From contig VXCM01000977.1 of the NCBI GenBank assembly GCA_014773175.1, positions 105,327 to 169,326 of the forward strand: a stretch of DNA of 64,000 nt, in the 5' to 3' direction. Below the pieces are notes generated by a model, which was not told the DNA's origin, ran no database searches, and saw nothing but the letters and a program-made list of their open reading frames with translations. Numbering within the stretch: the stretch's first letter is position 1; each line of letters starts with the position of its first letter. Below, piece by piece: positions 56,656 to 64,000 of this stretch. Both the position numbers and the translations under genes were made by a program. The DNA comes from Lucifuga dentata (lineage: Eukaryota > Chordata > Actinopteri > Ophidiiformes > Bythitidae).

Positions 56656-59319
56656 GTCTCTTCTCAAGGAAACAAGAGGTGATTATTGGGCCTCATCAGA
56701 AGATACTGCCATCTTGTTATGTAGTAGGGAATTGTAGTTGTAGCAGTCATAAAAATAGCCAGATTATTATTACATGGAGTACTTCATGTCTGTTTTGCTA
56801 ATCTGTGTTTTTTGGGCCACTGCTGAGAAATGCTGAGGAACTGAGCAAAAACATTTATGCAGTAAAGAACAATGTGAAAAATGGTAAACCTTGAATACTC
56901 TCCAAGCCAGACAAAGAAAGACCAACTCCCTTTTGCAGAATGCCCCCCATGAAGTTCCATGAAAATATCATGAACCATTATTTCACCAGATATTACCATT
57001 AAAGCTTCAAACAAGCACAAACAATTTTTCTGTTTGTGGGTTCAATTTGTTATCTGGATTCTGTATGTGCATATTTTCAGAATACCATCCATACTTCAGA
57101 TCATCACCTGGTGTAAAGAATTTAAGAACAATAGGAGTCATGAAACACAGAACATGTTAAATCATATGCTGATTAAGTGCAAATGGTTTAATACAAACTA
57201 TTATTCTATGCTTTGTAACTGAATTAGCTAATATACTAAAGGCCTAGAGGAAGCACTGTGGATTTAGATGGAGAGCCATACAGTCCTAAGAGCTGCATCG
57301 TTTGACCTTTAAGGTGTCTTAGGATGAAGAGCCATAATTTTTCTCTCATAGCAGCTATCTTGTTGAATGCCAGCCAGTGACTGTGAGAAGACAGATATGT
57401 GCCTGTTTCCACCAGAGATGAGGAGAAAAATGTCAAAAGAGGAGAGTGCTTTCCAATCTGCCTTGCCCTTAAGACCTCGATGGTCCCTGCTGATGAATTT
57501 AGCCATTATTAAAGGTGAGGGGTCTGCTGAGAGAGGTATTAAATGAGAGACAAGGAGGAGAGATGGGAGGCTGGGTGTGTCCAATATTATGAGCTGAATA
57601 ACTACAAGGAAATAGAAAACTGGTTAAACAACCACACTCAGAAAGTGTCTTACTCCAATAATCGGATATCCCGGAGAGTTCTTAGTAATGTGTTGAACTA
57701 AAAAACTGAAGTACAAAGCAGACCCAAAACTTGAAAGCGCAGCTTCTTGATATGTGTCAGATATATTATTATTATTAAATTATAACAGCATTTTGATGTT
57801 TCAAACAAATTTTCCCTTTGTAATCATAATCCTAGCTAAGCCTTTTTTTTTTTTTTTCTTTTTTAGGATACCTTTATAGATTCAAAACAATTAAGTTAAT
57901 GATTTCAACCAAAACTAATCTTGTCTGTTGAGAAAATAAATCAGCCTTATTTTTCACAGGCACATAAGCATCCATGTATGCACGCTCAGGCAGACATCTA
58001 CCCACACACCCCCAAATTTGAGTAAATCAGTCCTGCACCTACACAAGTGGTGAACAGCTCTGCTCCCTTAAGACTACCAAAGATATGAGCTGCTAATGAG
58101 TCTTTTTATGTGTGTGTGTGTGTTCTTCAAATCAGCAGTTAATCAGTTAATATTATCCCTTGTGGGTGGCCACTCGGCCTGTACTGCAGTAATTCACACC
58201 AGCAGGACTCGGGCATTGCTCCTGGCATTAGTGCTGCAGCTTGACCCATAAAGATCTACGCATGTGTGAGGGGTGATGATCTATGGTCGAGTTCATAGTG
58301 TTCATTTTAGCAAACTTTTCTGATGTACCTTTCTACCTCCTACTCCTCTTGTTGTTGAATAATTTACCTCAGAGAGAGCAAGCGAGATTGACCAAGAAGA
58401 GTAGAGGAGAGCATGATTCATGGGCCATGGCAGGGTCTGTCTTTCCTCTCATATTTCATAGCCTCTGCAGTGAACTAGACACTGAATAACTCACACTGTA
58501 TAGAAAGTTAAAGGTTCACACAAGGTTTTTGTTTCAAAACCCAAACACATCATTTACTCAAAAATGATTATTTACCCAGTGCTCATCAATGATCACAGTA
58601 TTAAGGATAGACTAAAATTCCTGGGTGAATGTTCTGTTTAATGTACTGACTGATAATAGAATTTTCATTGTTATGTACTTTTTGGTATAATTGGTCATTC
58701 AGCATCTGTAGCAAATGTGAAAATGAGCCTTTTACTGAGAATTTACTATTTGGTATTTGAACTACTCTCCACTCCTGGCTGAGGCTTCTCACCTGCAATC
58801 ATTCAGGTGTAGGCTTAGGTACTTGATATGAACCAAACAAACCTATGCACATGATGGCTGTGATGTATGTATGCTGTGTTTGTTCAAAGCATTTAACAGT
58901 ACACTTTCACCAGATCCGATACATATAAAAATCATGGAGGCACTAATGTTGGTATTTGTCAAGCGATATCAACAATAAAAATGAGAGCAACATCCTCTCT
59001 GTTGATAGGGTATGATTTAATACCCTCATTGCTATCTCCATTGTCCATTGCTGTTTCGTTCACCTCCATTAACACGTACTGTGAAAAGCTGATCTCCTCA
59101 AATCTTGCAATCTTCATTATACTGTTGAGCATGTCCAAGTAGTTTTTAAGGTATTCTGGTACCGTTTCAGTCTGTTTTTGTGTCAGTCCTCACATTGTTC
59201 CATAGTTGATGGCATATTTAATCCTCCAAATTTAAAAGTACTCATGTGTTTGAGTAACTCTCCTAGCCAAGTATAATCCTGGTCTTAGTGGGAACTGAAC
59301 TCCAGAGCTGAGTGTCTGA
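56656..59319. other. No gene seen
   Basis: It contains a T tract (57843-57865) and a TG run (58111-58122). The part around 58165-58260 is GC-balanced and might be conserved noncoding DNA. Confidence 0.4.
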
Positions 59320-59331
59320 TACCCCTTTCCG

Positions 59332-59365
59332 AGCTCCAGCACGGGCTGGTGCCCGTGCTGGAGCT
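59332..59365. repeat. Perfect 15-bp GC-rich inverted repeat, 4-nt spacer
   Basis: agctccagcacgggc at 59332-59346, spacer tggt, exact reverse complement at 59351-59365, in the left subterminal part of the Harbinger-like remnant. Confidence 0.95.
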
Positions 59366-59544
59366 AAACACACCGCCGTTTTCTGCAAAAACATTGGTGC
59401 TCAGCTGAGAACCTATGTTCCCGTGCCAGCATTTCTCAGCCCCAGTAAAACTTGCTGGTTTGGAGCTCAGCACCCATGACATCAGGAGCCAGGAGGCGGG
59501 ACACACATATTGTTTACCAACTAGCAGCAGCTGAGGAGTGAAAC

Positions 59545-60918
59545 ATGGCTAACAGCACAAACATCGCACAGTGGTCTGTGGAAGACACCAACACTTTGCT
59601 GGCGATCTGAGGAAGTTGGGAGATACAAGAAAAACTGGAGACGTCTCAAAGAGAAGCAAAAATTTACGACAAAATTAAAGTGGAGCTGGAGAAAGCTTGT
59701 GTCACTCGCACAGTTGACCAAATAATAAACAAACAGAAAAAGCTAAAAACAAACAAACAAACGGAGCACAGAGACCACAACTGGGGAAAAGCAGCACTGG
59801 ACGCTGCCAACCTAAACCTGGACTAAATTATGATGTATCGGACTCTGTTTCAGGAATTCGGCCAGCAAACCAGATCGCAGGAGCATTAAATTCAGTGGCC
59901 GCAGTCTGTGAAGCAGCAGTCGAATCTGGTAAATTGTTGCAATACCCTTAATATCATAACGGTTGATTCTATTGTGCTGTATTTGCTAAATCTTACAGTT
60001 ATGCATTCATCTAGCTATGTATCCAGCTATCTAGCAATTTGCAACTTAAATGTGTGTGTGTGAGGAGTGATCACAGCTCCCACACCACTTTAAACTGCCT
60101 CACACTATACATATACATATTTTTTTTTATCTTTAGATTGCTTTGTCTTTTATTGCTGCCAGAATCTTGGGCAGACCTGGAGCTGGATGACCCAACATCC
60201 AGCAGTACTGCTTTGTCAGAGCCGCTACCACCCTGAAGCACACCAGTGCAGTCCTGTGATGTTCCTGTCCACTCGACTCCCAAACAAGGTATGGATGTAT
60301 ATGTGTTAATTTGGAGAAACAGATAAACTTCATTACACAAATTAGGAAGCCATATTTTATATTGTGCATTCAAAACCAACCCAATTGTATGTAGTTGTGC
60401 TTTGGTAATTCATGTAGTTATTTTAACTAAACAAACAGTACCCTGGAATGCACAATTTACAAACAGAAACATGATTTCCTCGAGGCTTTAAAAAAATCTG
60501 TTGTTTTGAACCCTTCGTTTGTATTATAATTCAGACTGTGCCCAGCACATACCAGAGTTCAGCCTCAGCCTTGAGCCTAACAAAAACATAACAGTAAGAT
60601 CACTACTTATTACAGAACTAGCACACTGCATACTCATTTGTTTGCCTGCTTCCTATTGGTTTACATTACTCAGTCCCTATCTTTGCTGGGTTGATGTTGT
60701 TAGGCACAGGTAAGCTCAAACATGATGACAGCAGGTACATAGTCAAGTGTCTGGAGAGGTCAGATCAGCGACTCCTGGAGCACAGCAAGCGAGTGGCGGA
60801 ACAGATGACCGTCGCCATCAACACATCAACAGCAGCATCTAACTCCTTGATTGGTCTGATGGGGTGCATGTTGGCCATCATGGAGGGACAACAACAAAGT
60901 GAGCACAGAAAAGCATGA
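59545..60918 (+). pseudogene. Harbinger-type Myb/SANT-like DNA-binding protein, multi-exon, broken
   Basis: Exon 1 (59545-59928) begins MANSTNIAQWSVEDTNTLLA and continues EIQEKLETSQREAKIYDKIK, VELEKACVTRTVDQIINKQK; after a shift near 59820 it reads VSGIRPANQIAGALNSVAAV. The W...LL...IQ.L...R..KIYD.I...L...G..RT..Q...K.KKLK pattern is the Myb/SANT-like domain carried by PIF/Harbinger elements. A donor at 59929 joins in phase to exon 2 (60163-60288, ESWADLELDDPTSSSTALSE), whose donor at 60289 joins in phase to exon 3 (60535-60593). Exon 4 (about 60703-60918) ends LLEHSKRVAEQMTVAIN ... EHRKA stop. A poly(A) signal aataaa is at 61172. Breaks: tga at 59608, the frameshift, tga at 60234. Confidence 0.65.
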
Positions 60919-61171
60919 GACAAGTAATAAGCAAAATGTAACATTTCATAGAGTCTGTGATATATTATAAACTGCATGTTATCAGAAGTGGACATGTCTC
61001 TTTCCTTTTGTTCTGTGTGATTCAGTACCTATTTGTCTTGTGCTTGTTTTGATACAGGTAACAGGAAAACAGATGACACCACATGACTTGTTTTGTCATA
61101 ATGTGTATTTGTTGAGTTGTATTGTTTTATTGAACATGTAAAAAGAAGAACATTCAGTTTTCATAATGAAT

Positions 61172-61177
61172 AATAAA
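61172..61177 (+). terminator. Polyadenylation signal AATAAA
   Basis: aataaa about 255 nt after the stop of the Myb-like gene's last exon. It is the likely 3' processing signal of that gene; AATAAA words are common in AT-rich DNA. Confidence 0.4.
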
Positions 61178-61439
61178 GCATTTTGACCAAAGATTTGTAA
61201 CCCGCTTTTCTGGAATAGTAATGTAATGCCTCTGGGCTGTGGGTAAATTATGGGACTACAGCTGCTTGTAGTTTTACTCCTTTCAATATACACCAACATG
61301 GCAACAACAGTAACTCAACATAACAGTCTCGAAACCGTCGTGCCCCGAGGCAATTTACAGATGGGGCTGGGCTCGGGTTTTGTTTTTTCCCCTCCCCTCT
61401 CCGCTCAGAGTCATAACACACCTCCTGATGCTGCGCTCA

Positions 61440-61674
61440 CATGTTGACATTCAGGAACTGGAGCCATCGCTGTTTTCTGAATGCAGCAGCAGCAGCTGAC
61501 AGCTACTATTTTTAGTTTGAAAAGAGCTCTGTACACAAGCCTATTGGTGTTTTGTGTTTGCAGTACATTGTTCAGTTGGCGGTAGATGTACTCAAATGAT
61601 GCCCATGAAACATTTAAATTCTGCACAAACTGCATGGTGGGATGCCAGGAACAACCATGGATATGCCCAAACAA
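61440..61674 (-). pseudogene. Harbinger transposase N-terminal fragment
   Basis: On minus, MQFVQNLNVSWASFEYIYRQ followed by LNNVLQTQNTN resembles the segment 'F--NFRVSR-SFeYIcrqL---L--q-T--R' near the start of PIF/Harbinger (DDE_4) transposases. The following expected stretch 'v-vekRVAialw-LA' is only vaguely present (LFKLKIVAVSCCCC). The catalytic DDE residues are not found in the window. Orientation opposite to the Myb-like gene fits the two-gene plan of the superfamily. Confidence 0.45.
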
Positions 61675-61845
61675 TGGGGAATGTTCATCTCCTTATCAGT
61701 AGCAAGGCCCTGTAAAGTGATGATAATTCAGTAAAATCAGTGGAGTACAAAAAAGCTATGGTTCTCTATCATGTGCCTCATATCATTTGTCTTATTCATC
61801 TATGCAATATGTCTCTATGCTTGTACGTGTATGCACATATGACTG

Positions 61846-61912
61846 TCTTTGTTAAGCACTTTGGCACAAAAAACATGTTTGATTTTAAAGTGCTACATAA
61901 ATGAAATTGAAA
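61846..61912 (+). mobile_element. L2/SINE-type 3' tail fragment
   Basis: gttaagcactttggcac ... ttttaaagtgctacataa then atgaaattga matches the common vertebrate tail in which GCACTTTG and its near reverse AAGTGCTA(T/C)ATAAAT are paired around a short spacer. The rest of the element is not recognisable. Confidence 0.55.
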
Positions 61913-62094
61913 CTTCATGTGATCTGCAATGTACATTGTAAAATATGCTACTGCAAACAGCAAGCTACTCCAGCTTACCCATGCTAATGGTAGGCTAACC
62001 ATTACATGTTTAAAATAGGACAACTACATAAAATCACAACTTACATGCTGCCTTGTGAGTAGTTGTTGATGATGTAATGCCATTTGTGCCATGT

Positions 62095-62230
62095 TTTTTA
62101 TTTAAACGTTTATTTAAATAGGGACCGATGCAGAGACATGTCATTCAATGAATAAACTAACGGGCACATCATAGCATTTTTAGCCAAGGCTAGTTTGCAA
62201 GGCTTGTCCTTATGTTGGGCTTTCACAAAA
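62095..62230 (-). mobile_element. Retroelement 3' tail fragment, second copy
   Basis: Same tail form as 34339-34470: tatttaaatagggaccgatg followed by tttttagccaaggctagttt. It lies inside the Harbinger-like remnant as a nested insertion. A weaker third example may start at 63090 (tatttatttacaaagggcaa). Confidence 0.45.
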
Positions 62231-62525
62231 GTACATAATCCATAGTACTGTATACTGTGTACATATGCATTAGCTGCTGTCTCTGGATATGCAGTGCTAG
62301 CATTAACATGAGACAAAACATAAGCTCCTTGATGATTGTTCATTTGTTGGTGTGGTCCGCGACTTCCGCCTCTTCCGTTTCTCAGAGCACGTCCATGTGT
62401 GTAAAGTTGACATCAGCGCATTTTTCTCAGCTCAGCTCTGGAGCTGGTGGAAATGCACGCTGATAATTTCAGGGGCAGAGCTGAGCACTGGTCGAGCAAG
62501 AGTGCCGCGTTAGTGGAAATGAGGC

Positions 62526-63599
62526 AAGATTCAGGCGTTGTGGTGTTCAGTTGTCAAATGTACGGTAGGATTGTAGATTTGATTTCAGTCTGCATTATGT
62601 AACCAGCTTTAGACTTGCCTGGCCTCTGTTACAATGCTTTTGAAAGGTATTTGACTTTGTAAAAAAAAAAAAAAANAAAAAAAAAAAAAAAAAAAAAAAA
62701 TCACTTTAATGCTTTGGGCTACACTTTGTCATGATTTTTGTATGCAGAAAATGTAGAACACTGAAGAGAGTGTATAACACAAAAGCTTATGTATTGAGTA
62801 TTTTTTTTTTTTTATATTTGTTTTTACCTTTATTCATTTGCATTTGGTTTCAGTGTAGTCATTGTACCTCTGCTGTTTTAATTTTCAGACTTTTGTCATT
62901 GTTGTAGTTTGCAATCAGAAAGCAAGTTTTTCCCTTTCCTGATTGCATACAGAACATGAATAACATGATTTTTCTGTTTGTCTTAAATTTTACCCACATG
63001 TAAAATCACCCAGATTTAACATATAGTAATTGATGGTAAAGGTGCAAAATAACAGTTTGATTTAAATGCATGGCTCTCAGTCATCATCTTTAAATATTTA
63101 TTTACAAAGGGCAATCAAAACCATCATGACAGGCATTATGCAGTGTGAACAGTATGGCATTTAGTAGAAACAATATGGGTATTCCCCTACATTTGATAAC
63201 TGTTAATAAGCAGATCACTTTGTCAGCATGTTGAGTTAATGAACATGAATCAGCAGCCAGGGCCAAACAGGTGTAAACAGTGATACACTGGGATAATTTA
63301 TTTAGCACAAATCAGAGCTAACAAATCCTGCAGCCGACATTTATGGCATACCGTTATGCAAACATCAGAATCCCAAAGGACGTGCTAAAGTGGCATGCAA
63401 CGCTCAGACAAGAAGACAAACGCTTGAGTAATAGTGCTTATAAGAAACGCGCTTGGCCTCAGACTTTTCATGAAGCATGAAGTAAAAAGAGGGTGTTGGT
63501 GCAGACTTAAAGCACTGTCACACTGAGATGAATAATGGATTAAATGTATTACCAAATGTAAGCCACTACTTTATAGAAAACTTGGTGTCTTCAAATTTG
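62526..63599. other. No gene seen
   Basis: It contains an A tract with an N join (62661-62700) and the possible third tail fragment from 63090. Confidence 0.45.
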
Positions 63600-64000
63600 A
63601 ATAGAATAGAATAGCTTTATTGTCATTATACGTAACATATAATGAAATTACAGGTGCTTCTCCCTTAGTGCATAAGTATAAAGTATAAAAAAGAGTAAAA
63701 ACAACTTTGTACACATCTATTTAAATTATATTTACACAGCTGAAAAGATAAATATACTTATCAAAGTATATCAAAAGTGTATCAAGTATATCAAAAAAAG
63801 TGTATCAAGTATATTTATATATATAGATATAGATGTGTGTATTTCGATATTTACAACAGTAGCAGGGATGGTAGCAGCAATCAATAAGTATTGCAGAGTA
63901 ATAAACATCAGGTAGTTAGCAGCAATCAGAATATTAGTTAGCAGCAATCAGAATATAGTTCACAGTTTACGTGGTACCGATTTAAAGTGGTGAACAAGGT
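63600..64000 (-). mobile_element. LINE 3' end, same family as 50319-52198 (runs off the window)
   Basis: On plus it opens gaatagaatagaatagcttt then attgtcattatacgtaacat, aatgaaattac; the 50.3-kb copy opens gaatagaaagcctttattgt, cattgtacac, aacgagatta. What follows is untranslated tail with small tandem repeats (tatcaagtatatcaaaa words at 63755-63815; ttagcagcaatcagaatat twice at 63916-63955). Any coding part lies beyond the window. Confidence 0.75.

Larger units (their letters stand above)
59320..62525. mobile_element. PIF/Harbinger-like element remnant with two gene fragments
   Basis: The left end near acccctttccgagctc (59321) and the reversed right end near gcctcatttccac (62524) match weakly, and both sides share the subterminal word gtgctcagct (59397 and 62481-62493 reversed). 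Inside, a Myb/SANT-like gene lies on plus next to the left end and a transposase N-terminal fragment on minus nearer the right end, the two-gene plan of PIF/Harbinger elements. The catalytic part of the transposase is missing, so the element is dead. The exact borders and target duplication are uncertain. Confidence 0.6.

Overview
This is 64 kb of AT-rich, gene-poor vertebrate DNA, almost certainly from a teleost fish. The evidence is the repeat content: a tRNA-headed SINE whose box A and box B regions match the common fish type, an RTE-type LINE 3' end, an L2/CR1/Rex1-type LINE, a Ty3/gypsy-like solo LTR, Tc1, several hAT and PIF/Harbinger remnants, TTAA-flanked miniature elements, and long CA/GA/ATCT/TCCA microsatellites. 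I found no intact host protein gene, no rRNA, no functional tRNA and no CRISPR array. The window looks like a gene desert or a very long intron. Nearly all recognisable coding sequence is transposon-derived and broken.

Layout. 0-17 kb: mostly unique sequence with one 607-bp TTAA-flanked miniature element (1609-2215), one old SINE (2391-2733), a TCCA microsatellite and a perfect 19-bp hairpin. 17-28 kb: a second copy of the TTAA element, a 1.06-kb element with ends matching over 15 bp, a pair of LTR-like repeats in opposite orientations (20.4 and 27.4 kb), a 376-bp Tc1 deletion derivative with TA duplication, and a hAT transposase N-terminal fragment. 28-39 kb: unique sequence, simple repeats, and a hAT transposase C-terminal pseudogene (33.2-34.0 kb). 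39-43 kb: a 674-bp inverted-repeat element beside a decayed reverse transcriptase C-terminus, then a 5'-truncated RTE LINE bounded by a 17-bp target duplication. 46-50 kb: a hAT element with an exact 8-bp target duplication, lying just upstream of a TATA-like box and splice-donor-like site; then three diverged tandem units each opening with a donor-like motif; then a SINE with a 14-bp target duplication. 50.3-52.2 kb: an L2/CR1/Rex1-like LINE on the minus strand with reverse transcriptase motifs, a nonsense codon, a frameshift and an assembly gap. 54.8-55.4 kb: a probable solo LTR. 59.3-62.5 kb: a PIF/Harbinger-like remnant with a multi-exon Myb/SANT-like gene on plus and a transposase fragment on minus. 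The window ends inside a second 3' end of the 50-kb LINE family.

Two features cut across the annotation. First, the assembly carries 20 single-N joins. Seventeen lie in or beside homopolymer runs; the other three are flanked by exact 66- or 67-bp duplications that look like uncollapsed contig overlaps. Second, there are at least seven perfect inverted repeats with arms of 14-19 bp and loops of 2-6 nt, far more than chance predicts. Statements about family membership come from recognised motifs, not from database searches.
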